Part shown: in pieces, positions 9,313-18,311 of the stretch | Numbering within the stretch: the first letter of the stretch is position 1 | Layout: each line of letters starts with the position of its first letter | Assembly (NCBI RefSeq): GCF_024206475.1 | Contig: NZ_JAMBPR010000006.1 | Coordinates: 62,001-126,000 of the forward strand | Direction of reading: 5' to 3' | DNA: 64,000 nucleotides | From: Paraburkholderia sp. CNPSo 3274 | GTDB taxonomy: Bacteria > Pseudomonadota > Gammaproteobacteria > Burkholderiales > Burkholderiaceae | The notes under the pieces: generated by a model | Told to the model about the DNA's origin: nothing | The model's database searches: none | What the model saw: the letters and a program-made list of their open reading frames with translations, nothing else | Translations under genes and position numbers: made by a program

Positions 9313-10479
9313 ATGAAAAAGACTCTCATGGTCGCCGCCCTGACGGGCGTTTTTGCAACGGCTGCACACGCGCAAAGCAGCGTTACGCTGTACGGCCTGA
9401 TCGACGCAGGCATCACGTATTCGAACAACCAGCGCGTGAACGCTACGAGCGGTCACAGCGCGTTTCAAGCTACGAGCGGCACAGTCAACGGCAGCCGCTG
9501 GGGCCTGCGCGGTGCTGAAGACCTCGGTGGCGGTCTGAAGGCAATCTTCACGTTGGAAAACGGCTTCAACATCGACAACGGCAACCTCGGTCAAAAGAGC
9601 CGTATGTTCGGCCGTCAGGCGTTCGTCGGTCTCGCAAGCGACCAGTACGGTGCAGTCACCCTCGGTCGCCAGTACGACTCCGTGGTCGACTACCTCGCAC
9701 CGCTGTCGAATACCGGTACGCAATACGGTGGCACGATCGCCGCTCACCCGTACGATAACGACAACCTGAACAACTCGGTTCGTTTCAACAACACGGTCAA
9801 GTACTCCAGCGTCAACTACGCTGGCTTCAAGTTCGGCGGCACGTACTCGTTCTCGAACAGCACCGAATTCGCGAACAACCGTGCCTACAGCTTCGGCGCG
9901 ACGTATAACTACGCCGGCCTGAACGTTGCAGCTGCTTACCTGCACACGAACAACGACATCAACAACCAGCAGTTCAGCCAGTCTTCGTTCTCGGGCGCAC
10001 AAGCAGGCGACTACACCTTCGGTGCTGCTCGCCAAGCCACGTTCGGCGGCGGCGTGAACTACACGTTCGGCCCGGCGACGGCAGGCCTCGTCTACACGCA
10101 GACGCAACTGGGCAACGCGATTGGCATCTCGCCCACGCAGTCGGGTACGTCGAGCGGCATCAACCTTCACGGCACCAGCGTGCGCTTCCAGAACTTTGAA
10201 GGCAACATCCGTTACGCTCTGACCCCGGCCCTGAGCCTGGCTGGCGCGTACACGTACACCCGCGCGAACTTCGGCGGCGGCGTGAACCCGAACTACAACA
10301 CGGTTTCCCTGCAGTCGGACTACGCTCTGTCGAAGCGCACCGATGTCTACCTCCAGGGCAACTGGCAGCACATCTCGTCGAACTCCGCAAACATCGGACC
10401 GTACCTCAACGGCCTGACGTCGGCTTCGGCAACGCAAGACCAGGTTGCTGTGACGGTTGGTATGCGTCACCGCTTCTAA
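9313..10479 (+). CDS. Outer-membrane porin, Gram-negative (Neisseria/OmpC) type
   Basis: General diffusion porin expected to form a trimeric 16-strand beta-barrel in the outer membrane. The signal peptide MKKTLMVAALTGVFATAAHA precedes the characteristic QSSVTLYGLIDAGITYSN. Other family landmarks are SRWGLRGAEDLGGGLKAIFTLENGF, SRMFGRQAFVGL and the final VGMRHRF, whose terminal Phe is the BAM recognition signal. The mature protein is about 368 residues. The ATG at 9313 was chosen over longer frames because it starts the signal peptide. Its codons are rich in AAC, GGC and AAG and less GC-heavy than the surroundings, as expected for a highly expressed gene. A strong terminator follows. Confidence 0.95.
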   Translation: MKKTLMVAALTGVFATAAHAQSSVTLYGLIDAGITYSNNQRVNATSGHSAFQATSGTVNGSRWGLRGAEDLGGGLKAIFTLENGFNIDNGNLGQKSRMFGRQAFVGLASDQYGAVTLGRQYDSVVDYLAPLSNTGTQYGGTIAAHPYDNDNLNNSVRFNNTVKYSSVNYAGFKFGGTYSFSNSTEFANNRAYSFGATYNYAGLNVAAAYLHTNNDINNQQFSQSSFSGAQAGDYTFGAARQATFGGGVNYTFGPATAGLVYTQTQLGNAIGISPTQSGTSSGINLHGTSVRFQNFEGNIRYALTPALSLAGAYTYTRANFGGGVNPNYNTVSLQSDYALSKRTDVYLQGNWQHISSNSANIGPYLNGLTSASATQDQVAVTVGMRHRF

Positions 10480-10518
10480 GCAGCACGCTGCTGGCCGCCT
10501 CGGCCAGCACTGCAGCTG

Positions 10519-10545
10519 AAAAAGGCACCCTCGGGTGCCTTTTTT
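10519..10545 (+). terminator. Porin terminator
   Basis: AAAGGCACCC-TC-GGGTGCC followed by six T residues, about 40 bp after the porin stop. Confidence 0.9.
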
Positions 10546-10568
10546 CATTTCTGAGGCAACGGATGCGC

Positions 10569-11132
10569 TCAGGCGCGCGGCGGCGGATAGCGCACATCGA
10601 GCACGTCGATGGGTTGCGGACCCGTAGGCGTATAGAGCGTCACCTGGTCGCCGATCTTCGCCTTCAGGAGCGCCCGCGCGACGGGTGAAACCCAGCTCAC
10701 GTGGCCGCGGTCGAGATCGACCTCGTCGATGCCGACGATCGTGATCGTATGCGCCTCGCCGTCCTCGGTGCCGTACTCGACGGTCGCACCGAAGAATACC
10801 TGGTCCACGCTCTCCTGCCGGCTGCTGTCCACGACTTCGGCCAGATCCAGCCGCTTCGTGAGAAAGCGGATGCGACGGTCGATTTCGCGCAGCCGGCGCT
10901 TGCCGTAGATGTAGTCGCCGTTTTCGGAACGGTCACCGTTCGAGGCCGCCCACGAGACGAGCTTGACCACTTCGGGCCGCTCCTCGTCTATCAGGTGCAG
11001 CAATTCGCTGCGCATGCGCTCGTAGCCGGCGGGCGTGATGTAGTTCTTCGTGCCAGCGGGAATTTCTGGATGACCGGCTTCGAGATCGTCGTCGTCGTTG
11101 TCGGTCGATTCTTTGACAAAGGCCTTGTTCAT
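10569..11132 (-). CDS. greB: Transcription elongation factor GreB
   Basis: Rescues backtracked RNA polymerase by stimulating cleavage of the nascent RNA in the secondary channel. The 187-residue protein has the Gre coiled coil (ITPAGYERMRSELLHLIDEERPEVVKLVSWAASNGDRSENGDYIYGK), with the acidic tip residues D and E of NGDRSENGDY, then the FKBP-like C-terminal domain ending SPVARALLKAKIGDQVTLYTPTG. KRRLREIDRRIRFLTKRLD points to GreB rather than GreA. An acidic N-terminal extension (STDNDDDDLEAG) precedes the domain. It converges on the porin gene. Confidence 0.95.
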   Translation of the reverse strand: MNKAFVKESTDNDDDDLEAGHPEIPAGTKNYITPAGYERMRSELLHLIDEERPEVVKLVSWAASNGDRSENGDYIYGKRRLREIDRRIRFLTKRLDLAEVVDSSRQESVDQVFFGATVEYGTEDGEAHTITIVGIDEVDLDRGHVSWVSPVARALLKAKIGDQVTLYTPTGPQPIDVLDVRYPPPRA

Positions 11133-11241
11133 GATGGGATCACTGCGTTACGTGTACTGATTCACTCACTAATGCCAGCGTACACGAACCTCGCCCCAAG
11201 ACAAATCACAATAAGGGCCTTCCCTTTTTTCGAACCCCTGC

Positions 11242-11247
11242 TATAAT
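11242..11247 (+). promoter_or_regulatory. -10 element of the tRNA-Arg pair
   Basis: Perfect TATAAT 13 bp before the first tRNA-Arg. No convincing -35 is visible. Confidence 0.6.
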
Positions 11248-11260
11248 CTCACTTCTGCGT

Positions 11261-11337
11261 GCGGCTGTAGCTCAGTTGGATAGAGTACTTGGCTACGAAC
11301 CAAGGGGTCGTGGGTTCGAATCCTGCCAGCCGCACCA
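11261..11337 (+). tRNA. tRNA-Arg(ACG), copy 1
   Basis: 77-nt cloverleaf with acceptor GCGGCTG/CAGCCGC, anticodon loop CTACGAA (ACG, normally edited to ICG to read CGU, CGC and CGA), T-arm GGGTTCGAATCC, discriminator A and encoded CCA. An identical body follows 81 bp later. Confidence 0.96.
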
Positions 11338-11418
11338 TTCATTCGAAGCGTTTCCCGTCTATTTGATCTGGGAAGGGTTTCAAGCAGTATAGCGTTGTAA
11401 ATAGTATCGCTTTAGCGT

Positions 11419-11495
11419 GCGGCTGTAGCTCAGTTGGATAGAGTACTTGGCTACGAACCAAGGGGTCGTGGGTTCGAATCCTGCCAGCCGCGCCA
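11419..11495 (+). tRNA. tRNA-Arg(ACG), copy 2
   Basis: The body is identical to copy 1, but the discriminator base is G (11492) instead of A, followed by encoded CCA. It is probably co-transcribed with copy 1, since the 81-bp spacer contains no strong promoter or terminator. Confidence 0.95.
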
Positions 11496-11502
11496 CCAAT
11501 TG

Positions 11503-11536
11503 AAGGGCCTTTCCGAACGGAAAGGCCCTTTGTCTT
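11503..11536 (+). terminator. Terminator of the tRNA-Arg pair
   Basis: AAGGGCCTTTCC-GAAC-GGAAAGGCCCTTTGTCTTTT, eight bases after the second tRNA. Confidence 0.9.
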
Positions 11537-11584
11537 TTCAGCTGCAGAATTGGGTGCGCCTGGCGGCTCGCGACAAGCGAGACC

Positions 11585-12064
11585 CTAGCGCGGCGGCGTG
11601 CCGATGTCGCCGATCTGGGCATCGGGACGCGGCAGGTCCTCCACGTCGCCGACTGCGCTGGGCTCCGCCACAGGCTCCATGCCCATGCCCAGCAACGCCT
11701 GGGGCTGCCGCAGCATCTCCCCTACCGTCTCACCAAAACGGCTCGCGACGAACGCCCGTAGCAGCGCCTCGCGCGTGGTTTCTCCGTAGGCTTGAACAGC
11801 ACCCGATTCACCCTCGAACTCGGCCACACAGGAAGACGGCTCGCCTTCGCGCAGTTCGACGCGCCTGGCGCGGTCGAGCACCACGCCGGCCGCCTCCCAC
11901 GAATCGGTGGGCATGAAGCGGCCATCCCACGGACGCCCGCGGTCGTTGCCGCGCACGGCAACCGTCTCGCCACTGTCGGTGAAATAGATTTCGCGCACGA
12001 AGTCCGGCAGACTGCGCGCCACCCAGTAATCGAGCGCGAGGCCAGTCAGTTCAGCTACATTCAT
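11585..12064 (-). CDS. NinX/DUF2591-like hypothetical protein
   Basis: 159 residues. The N-terminus MNVAELTGLALDYWVARSLPDF resembles the start of phage NinX / DUF2591 proteins, which are small and of unknown function. The middle has WEAAGVVLDRARRVELREGE and an ETTREALLRAFVASRFGE helix; the C-terminus is low-complexity and acidic. The ATG at 12064 has GAGGGA upstream and matches the conserved start. It follows spoT on the same strand after about 180 bp, and no phage genes are nearby, so this is a domesticated or core version. The family assignment is moderate. Confidence 0.65.
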   Translation of the reverse strand: MNVAELTGLALDYWVARSLPDFVREIYFTDSGETVAVRGNDRGRPWDGRFMPTDSWEAAGVVLDRARRVELREGEPSSCVAEFEGESGAVQAYGETTREALLRAFVASRFGETVGEMLRQPQALLGMGMEPVAEPSAVGDVEDLPRPDAQIGDIGTPPR

Positions 12065-12246
12065 TGCTAGTCCCTCGTTTCGGGTCGAAGGAAGGTGGCG
12101 ACGTGAGCGGCAAGCCCGGTCAGGCTGCCGCAAAGGTGCGGCCGATGAGATATCGATAGATTACCGCGCGAGGCGCGCTGTGGGAGCGGTCCGTGACACG
12201 AACCGGCGCCTCGCGCGAGCTCGCCGCTCGCAGCTACGCGCCCCGA

Positions 12247-14613
12247 TCAATAATCTGCGCGCTCGCGCTCGATGCGCATGCCGCCGTCGTGGCGATGGTG
12301 CCCGTCGTCGCTCGAGCGCTCGCGCGCGATGCGCATCACGTCCGGATTCGTACGCACGCGGCGCATGACGTTCGCGAGGTGCACACGATCGCTCACCTGG
12401 ATCACGAAGCGCAGCATGTTCGATTCCTGTGCCAGATCGTCGTCCATCGCGATGTGCACGATGTTGGCGTCCGCCGACGTAATATCGGCCGCCACGCGCG
12501 CGAACACGCCCTTGGTGTTCTTCACGAGCACCTTCACCGCAACGTCGAACAGACGCCCCGGCTGCGGCGCCCACGCCACGTCGATCCAGCGGCCCGGGTC
12601 GCGCCGGTGAATGCGCTGCGCGACGCGGCAGTCGGTCGTATGGATCGCCATGCCAAGACCAATGCCGATGTAGCCCATGATGCTGTCGCCGGGAATCGGG
12701 CGGCAGCAAGCCGAAAGCTGCACCGACATGCCCTCGGTGCCCGTGATGACGACAGGCGGCGCCGGCGGCGCATTCGGGTCGCGCGGCGGATGGTGATGTT
12801 CGGCGTCGTCGGCGTCCTGGCCGCTCAACAGCACTTCGATGCGTTTGGCCATGACCGCCGCCACGCGCCGGCCAAGACCGATGTCCGCGAAAATTTCCTG
12901 GCGATTCTTGTTGCCGGTCCACAGGACCAGCTTCTCCCACACTTCCGGGGTGACCTCCGAAAGCTGGTAGCCATAGCCCTTGAGCGCCTGATCGACGAGC
13001 CGCTCGCCCAGCTGGACCGACTCCGTGAGACGCATCGTCTTCAGGTAGTGCCGGATCGCCGAGCGCGCCTTGCCGGTACGCACGAAACCGAGCCAAGCCG
13101 GATTCGGCTTGGAGTACGGTGCGGTGATCACCTCGACGATGTCGCCGCTCTTCAATTCCGTACGCAGCGGCAGCAGTTCGTTGTTGATCTTCACGGCCAC
13201 GCACTGGTTGCCGAGGTCGCTGTGGATCGAATAAGCGAAGTCGAGCGCCGTGGCGCTGCGCGGCAGCGCCATGATCCTGGACTTCGGCGTGAACACGTAG
13301 ACGGCGTCCGGGAACAGGTCGATCTTGACGTGTTCGAGGAATTCGCTCGAGTCGCCTACTTCGCTCTGGATGTCGAGCAGCGACTTGAGCCACTGGTGCG
13401 CGCGCTTTTGCACGTCGTTGAGATCCGCGCCGCCGTTCTTGTAGAGCCAGTGCGCGGCCACGCCGGCTTCGGCGATCTCGTGCATCTTGCGCGTGCGCAC
13501 CTGGAACTCGATAGGCGCGCCGAACGGCCCCACGAGCGTGGTGTGCAGGGACTGATAGCCGTTCACCTTGGGAATGGCGATGTAGTCCTTGAACTTGCCC
13601 GGAACCGGCTTGTAGAGCGCATGGAGCGCGCCGATGCAGGTATAGCATTCGAGCGCCGACTCGACCACGACGCGAAAACCGTACACGTCGAGCACCTGCG
13701 AGAACGACAACTGCTTGTCGCGCATCTTCTTGTAGATGCTGAAGATGGTTTTCTCGCGGCCGGTGACTTCGGCGTCGAGCTTCGCGTCGGCAATGCCGCG
13801 CTGCACCGCTTCGAGAATCTTGCTCACCACCTCGCGGCGATTACCGCGCGCGGCCTTCACCGCCTTTTCGAGCGTGGCGTAGCGATTCGGATTGAAGTTC
13901 GCGAAGCTCAGGTCCTGCAGCTCGCGATAGGTGTTGTTCAGGCCAAGACGGTGCGCGATGGGCGCGTAGATGTCGATGGTCTCGCGCGCCACGCGGCGGC
14001 GCTTTTCGGGCGGCACCGCGCCGAGCGTGCGCATGTTGTGCAGCCGGTCGGCGAGCTTCACCAGAATCACGCGCACGTCGCGGGCCATCGCGAGGAGCAT
14101 CTTGCGGAAGTTCTCCGCCTGCGCTTCCTCGCGGTTGCGAAACTCCATCTTGTCGAGTTTCGACAGGCCATCGACCAGTTCCGCGACCTTCGCGCCGAAG
14201 CGCTCGGCGAGCTCCGCCTTGGTCACGCCCTGGTCTTCCATCACGTCGTGCAGGAGCGCGGCCATGATGGACTGCGCGTCGAGCTTCCAGCCGGCGCAGA
14301 TTTCCGCGACGGCGACGGGATGGGTGATATAGGGTTCGCCGCTCTGGCGATATTGCCCGAGGTGGGCTTCATCGCTGAAGTGGAACGCCGCCTTGACCTC
14401 CTTGATTTCCTCGGGTGTGAGGTAACCGGAGAGCGCGGCGGTCAGATTAGCGATGGAGACGACCCCGTGCTTACGGGGCTGCTCCGGCGTCGCGGTCGGC
14501 CCGAACAGATGGCGAAACGACTGTTCGAGGACCGCGTCGATGTAATTGCGCGCAGGGCTCGCAGTCTCGGCTTCCTGGTCCACCTCGGTGGCCGGCGAGG
14601 GCGTGATGCTCAT
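12247..14613 (-). CDS. spoT: Bifunctional (p)ppGpp synthetase/hydrolase SpoT
   Basis: Makes and degrades the stringent-response alarmone. The order in 788 residues is: HD hydrolase domain with an intact HDVMED motif and the ADRLHNMRTLGA segment (so hydrolysis is expected); synthetase domain with YGFRVVVES and GYQSLHTTLVGP; TGS domain (DLFPDAVYVFTPKSRIMALPRSATALDFAYSIHSDLG); a His/Pro-rich linker (HHHPPRDPNAPPAPP); and a C-terminal ACT domain. The synthetase loop reads KFKD where SpoT-type enzymes have RxKD, a conservative change and clearly not the ExDD of RelA-type enzymes. It is the fourth gene of a leftward yicC-gmk-rpoZ-spoT cluster. Confidence 0.96.
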   Translation of the reverse strand: MSITPSPATEVDQEAETASPARNYIDAVLEQSFRHLFGPTATPEQPRKHGVVSIANLTAALSGYLTPEEIKEVKAAFHFSDEAHLGQYRQSGEPYITHPVAVAEICAGWKLDAQSIMAALLHDVMEDQGVTKAELAERFGAKVAELVDGLSKLDKMEFRNREEAQAENFRKMLLAMARDVRVILVKLADRLHNMRTLGAVPPEKRRRVARETIDIYAPIAHRLGLNNTYRELQDLSFANFNPNRYATLEKAVKAARGNRREVVSKILEAVQRGIADAKLDAEVTGREKTIFSIYKKMRDKQLSFSQVLDVYGFRVVVESALECYTCIGALHALYKPVPGKFKDYIAIPKVNGYQSLHTTLVGPFGAPIEFQVRTRKMHEIAEAGVAAHWLYKNGGADLNDVQKRAHQWLKSLLDIQSEVGDSSEFLEHVKIDLFPDAVYVFTPKSRIMALPRSATALDFAYSIHSDLGNQCVAVKINNELLPLRTELKSGDIVEVITAPYSKPNPAWLGFVRTGKARSAIRHYLKTMRLTESVQLGERLVDQALKGYGYQLSEVTPEVWEKLVLWTGNKNRQEIFADIGLGRRVAAVMAKRIEVLLSGQDADDAEHHHPPRDPNAPPAPPVVITGTEGMSVQLSACCRPIPGDSIMGYIGIGLGMAIHTTDCRVAQRIHRRDPGRWIDVAWAPQPGRLFDVAVKVLVKNTKGVFARVAADITSADANIVHIAMDDDLAQESNMLRFVIQVSDRVHLANVMRRVRTNPDVMRIARERSSDDGHHRHDGGMRIERERADY

Positions 14614-14727
14614 GTTCCCCTCCGTTTCAGGTTTGGCGTTGACGGTTAAGCCGGTTGACGCAACTGCGCGCGGTACGAACTACGTGGCTAACAGAATGCG
14701 TGCGAACGCGCCCTTAGACTGACAACG

Positions 14728-14931
14728 TCAAACGGGCACCTTCTTCAGCATTTCGAGGCCGACCTGGCCAGACGCGATCTCGCGCAGCGCGACAACGGTT
14801 GGCTTGTCGCGGCTTTCGATCTTGGGCGTGTGACCTTGTGCGAGCTGGCGGGCGCGATACGTCGCGGCGAGCGCCAGTTCGAAGCGGTTCGGAATCTGTT
14901 TCAGACAGTCTTCGACGGTGATGCGGGCCAT
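14728..14931 (-). CDS. rpoZ: RNA polymerase omega subunit
   Basis: 67 residues, the beta-proteobacterial short form. [30 protein letters not shown] is the conserved beta'-binding core. Omega helps assembly of RNA polymerase and takes part in the ppGpp site, which fits its place directly upstream of spoT (115 bp). Confidence 0.97.
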   Translation of the reverse strand: MARITVEDCLKQIPNRFELALAATYRARQLAQGHTPKIESRDKPTVVALREIASGQVGLEMLKKVPV

Positions 14932-14971
14932 GTCGGGTTCCTTCTCATTCTCAGCAGATTCTTATTCTACC

Positions 14972-15685
14972 TTATGTGCCCGATGCGCCGGGCTGCGGGT
15001 GGTGGATACCGAGCTGCACGAAGAGCTCGGTATGCCGCGCGTATTGCGAAGCGAAGCGCAAGCGCGTGGCGCTCACGATGTTACGCAGATCCTGCAACGC
15101 GCGATCGAAGTTCTCGTTGATCACGACATACTCCGATTCGCTCGCATGCGCGATCTCGCTGCCCGCTGCAAGCAGGCGTCGCGTGATGACGTTCGGCTCG
15201 TCTTCGCCGCGCTTTTTCAGGCGGTCGGCGAGCGCTTCGAGCGATGGCGGCAGGATGAAGATTTCCGCAGCATTGCGGAACTGCTTCTTCACTTGCTGCG
15301 CGCCTTGCCAGTCGATTTCGAGCAGGACGTCATGGCCGATTTTCATCTGGTCTTCGATCCACACGCGCGACGTGGCGTAGTAGTTGCCATGTACTTCCGC
15401 GCTCTCGAGAAACTCGCCCGCGGCGTGCCGCGTGAGGAAGTCGTCGACGGTCGTGAAGTGATAGTGCTCGCCATCGCGCTCCTTCGAACGCGGCGCGCGC
15501 GTCGTGTACGAAACCGACAGGCGGATCGCGCTGTCTTCTGCGAGCAGCGCGTTGACGAGCGTCGACTTGCCCGCACCCGAAGGCGCCACCACCATGAAGA
15601 GGTTGCCGGGGTACATGCCCGCGTACGGATTGCGCTTCTTGTCGTGCTTCGCGTCCGCTTTAGGGACGCTACTGTGGTCGGTCAT
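14972..15685 (-). CDS. gmk: Guanylate kinase
   Basis: Phosphorylates GMP to GDP with ATP. The 237-residue protein has the P-loop [22 protein letters not shown], the GMP-binding [21 protein letters not shown] and the [13 protein letters not shown] segment. The first 25 residues are a charged extension before the core. The ATG at 15685 (MTDHSSVPK) is preferred to the one six codons upstream because of its position relative to yicC. It lies between yicC and rpoZ on the same strand. Confidence 0.96.
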   Translation of the reverse strand: MTDHSSVPKADAKHDKKRNPYAGMYPGNLFMVVAPSGAGKSTLVNALLAEDSAIRLSVSYTTRAPRSKERDGEHYHFTTVDDFLTRHAAGEFLESAEVHGNYYATSRVWIEDQMKIGHDVLLEIDWQGAQQVKKQFRNAAEIFILPPSLEALADRLKKRGEDEPNVITRRLLAAGSEIAHASESEYVVINENFDRALQDLRNIVSATRLRFASQYARHTELFVQLGIHHPQPGASGT

Positions 15686-15699
15686 GTTGGTTGCTTCCT

Positions 15700-16638
15700 T
15701 CATTCGAGATTCTGAACCTGCTCACGCATCTGCTCGATGAGCAGCTTGAGCGTCATCGAGGCGTCCGCGAGTTCCTTCGCCGCCGCCTTCGAGCCGAGCG
15801 TGTTCGCTTCGCGGTTGAGCTCCTGCATCATGAAGTCGAGACGCTTGCCGACGCGGCCGCCCTTCTCGATCACGTGGCGCGTTTCGTTCAGGTGCGCCGT
15901 GAGACGTGTGAGCTCTTCGGCAATGTCAATGCGAATGCCATAGATCGTCACTTCCTGGCGAATGCGCTCCGCGATCTCTTCGCGCGAGATGTTGCCGATG
16001 CTGCCGCCGTTGCCGTTGCTGTCCGGCGCGGCAATGCCGAGCGCTTCCTGCAGACGCTCGACGATCTTCTGCTGGTGCTTCGCGATCAGCTCCGGCACGA
16101 GCGGCGTGATGCGCGCGACGATCGCCTCCATTTCGGTCACATTCGCAAGCAGCATGTTGGCGAGCTGCGCGCCTTCGCGAGCACGCACTTCGATCAGATC
16201 GGCGATGGCCTGCTTGCCACAGCCGAGCACGGCGTCGCGCAGCACCTCGGCCGCCACGCCGCTCTCCGCCAGCACGCCGGGCCAGCGCAAAATCTCGCCC
16301 GTGCGCAGACGGCCCGACTCGGGAAACGCGTCGAGCACGGCGCGCTCGAGCCCGGCGAGCTGATCGAGCGCGTCGCGGTTGAGCGCGCCCGCGTTGGCGC
16401 CCTGCTCGCTGCGCTGGATGTTGATGCGGATGTCGACCTTGCCGCGCGAGAGCTTCGTCATCAGCATTTCGCGCAGCGTGGGCTCGCACACGCGCACGTC
16501 TTCGGGCATGCGGAAGTTCAGGTCGAGAAAGCGCGAATTCACCGTGCGCAATTCGACGGAGACACTGGCGCCGCCCGTGCCCGAAGCCTCAGCAAGCTCG
16601 CGCGTGGCGCTGGCATAGCCGGTCATGCTGTAAATCAT
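15700..16638 (-). CDS. yicC: YicC/YloC family endoribonuclease
   Basis: 312 residues starting [14 protein letters not shown], the family hallmark, with [18 protein letters not shown] near residue 35 and a C-terminal [24 protein letters not shown] signature. Members act as stress-related endoribonucleases; the E. coli protein influences small-RNA turnover. It is the first gene of the leftward cluster and lies 14 bp before gmk. It diverges from rph. Confidence 0.93.
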   Translation of the reverse strand: MIYSMTGYASATRELAEASGTGGASVSVELRTVNSRFLDLNFRMPEDVRVCEPTLREMLMTKLSRGKVDIRINIQRSEQGANAGALNRDALDQLAGLERAVLDAFPESGRLRTGEILRWPGVLAESGVAAEVLRDAVLGCGKQAIADLIEVRAREGAQLANMLLANVTEMEAIVARITPLVPELIAKHQQKIVERLQEALGIAAPDSNGNGGSIGNISREEIAERIRQEVTIYGIRIDIAEELTRLTAHLNETRHVIEKGGRVGKRLDFMMQELNREANTLGSKAAAKELADASMTLKLLIEQMREQVQNLE

Positions 16639-16930
16639 GGTTCGTCTCGCGAAGAAAGCCGTGGCGTCGTGCGCAAGGCGCGCGGGTCACGGCGAGGAAA
16701 TCGAGGCGCCCGGCGTGTTGTCGCGAATGGACGAAAAGCGCGGGGCGGAGAAACACCATTATCCCATTTTTGAGGGCGCGCCTTCGCAACCGCGGGCTGC
16801 AGGGTTCGCCCGGCCGGGGCGGCCCACTTTCCGCCTTCCCGCCACCTTCCGGCCGCGCCCATCGCGAGACGCGCGGAGGCGGTAAAATCACGGTTTCCCC
16901 TTCCCTCTCGTGCGCTCGCGCACCTTCACG

Positions 16931-17671
16931 ATGACCCAATCCAACCAGCGCCCCTCCGGCCGCGCCGCCGACCAGCTTCGCGAAGTCCGCATCACCCGCA
17001 ACTACACGAAGTACGCCGAAGGATCGGTCCTCGTCGAATTCGGCGACACGAAGGTGCTGTGCACCGCGAGCGTGTCCGAAAGCGTGCCGCCGTTCCTGCG
17101 CGACAAGGGCCAGGGCTGGCTCACCGCCGAATACGGCATGCTGCCGCGCGCCACGCACACGCGTAGCGACCGCGAAGCCGCGCGCGGCAAGCAAACGGGC
17201 CGCACGCAGGAAATCCAGCGCCTGATCGGCCGCGCGATGCGCGCGGTGTTCGACCTCGAGGCGCTCGGCGCGCGCACCATCAACCTCGATTGCGACGTGC
17301 TGCAAGCCGATGGCGGCACGCGCACGGCCAGCATCACGGGCGCGTTCGTGGCGGCCCACGACGCCGTCTCGAAGCTGCTGGCCACGGGCCGCATCGAACG
17401 CTCGCCGATCTCCGACTACGTGGCGGCGATTTCGGTCGGCGTGTACGAAGGCGTGCCGGTGCTCGATCTCGACTACGACGAAGACTCGCAGTGCGACACC
17501 GACATGAACGTCGTCATGACGGGCTCGGGCGGCATGGTCGAAGTCCAGGGCACGGCAGAAGGTGCGCCGTTCTCGCGTGAAGAACTGAATGCGCTGCTCG
17601 ATCTGGCGCAAAGCGGCATCCGCTCGCTGATCGAGAAGCAGAAGGCGGCGCTGGAGATCTCGCATGGCTGA
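16931..17671 (+). CDS. rph: Ribonuclease PH
   Basis: Phosphorolytic 3'-5' exoribonuclease that trims tRNA 3' ends. The 246-residue protein has the RNase PH core: [32 protein letters not shown], the phosphate-binding [19 protein letters not shown], and [18 protein letters not shown]. The ATG at 16931 was chosen over a GTG at 16910 because it matches the family start. A TAAAAT -10-like element stands near 16883. rdgB overlaps its end by 8 bp, and hemW follows, so the three form an operon. Confidence 0.96.
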   Translation: MTQSNQRPSGRAADQLREVRITRNYTKYAEGSVLVEFGDTKVLCTASVSESVPPFLRDKGQGWLTAEYGMLPRATHTRSDREAARGKQTGRTQEIQRLIGRAMRAVFDLEALGARTINLDCDVLQADGGTRTASITGAFVAAHDAVSKLLATGRIERSPISDYVAAISVGVYEGVPVLDLDYDEDSQCDTDMNVVMTGSGGMVEVQGTAEGAPFSREELNALLDLAQSGIRSLIEKQKAALEISHG

Positions 17672-18311
17672 TTTACAGCCAGATTCGGCGGCTAAAACCG
17701 CGGCTCGCGCGCTGTCGCGCGTCGTGCTCGCCTCGAACAACGCAGGCAAGCTGCGCGAGTTCGCGGCGCTCCTCGGCGCGGCCGGCATCGAGCTCGTGCC
17801 GCAAGGCGCGCTCAACGTGCCCGAAGCCGAGGAGCCGCATCCCACCTTCGTGGAAAACGCCCTCGCCAAGGCGCGCCACGCGGCGAAGCTCACGGGCCTG
17901 CCCGCGCTTGCCGACGACTCAGGCCTGTGCGTGCGCGCGCTGCGCGGCGCGCCGGGCGTGTATTCGGCGCGTTACGCGCAGCTCGCGGGCGGCGAGAAGA
18001 GCGACGCGGCGAACAACGCGCTGCTCGTCGCGAACCTGAAAGAACACGCGGATCGGCGCGGCTACTACTACTGCGTGCTCGCGCTCGTGCGCCATGCCGA
18101 CGACCCCGAGCCGCTCATCGCCGAAGGCCGCTGGCACGGCGTGGTGCTCGACGCGCCGCGCGGCGATAACGGCTTCGGCTACGACCCTTACTTCTACGTT
18201 CCGGAACTCGAGGCCACGGCCGCCGAGCTCGATCCGGCGCTCAAGAACGCGTCGAGCCATCGCGCAATCGCCCTGCGCCAACTGCTCGCGCGACTCCAGG
18301 AGGAAGTGTGA
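17664..18311 (+). CDS. rdgB: RdgB/HAM1 non-canonical purine NTP pyrophosphatase
   Basis: Removes dITP, ITP and XTP from the nucleotide pool to protect DNA. 215 residues; [18 protein letters not shown] at the N-terminus is the nucleotide-binding signature, followed by [30 protein letters not shown] and [14 protein letters not shown]. It overlaps rph by 8 bp upstream, and its stop overlaps the hemW GTG by GTGA, so translation is probably coupled. Confidence 0.96.
   Translation: MADLQPDSAAKTAARALSRVVLASNNAGKLREFAALLGAAGIELVPQGALNVPEAEEPHPTFVENALAKARHAAKLTGLPALADDSGLCVRALRGAPGVYSARYAQLAGGEKSDAANNALLVANLKEHADRRGYYYCVLALVRHADDPEPLIAEGRWHGVVLDAPRGDNGFGYDPYFYVPELEATAAELDPALKNASSHRAIALRQLLARLQEEV

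Noticed and set aside
12193..14649. An 818-codon open frame opposite spoT
   Set aside because: It is antisense to an unmistakable spoT gene, has a low-complexity Arg/His/Val composition typical of high-GC shadow frames, and no ribosome-binding site.
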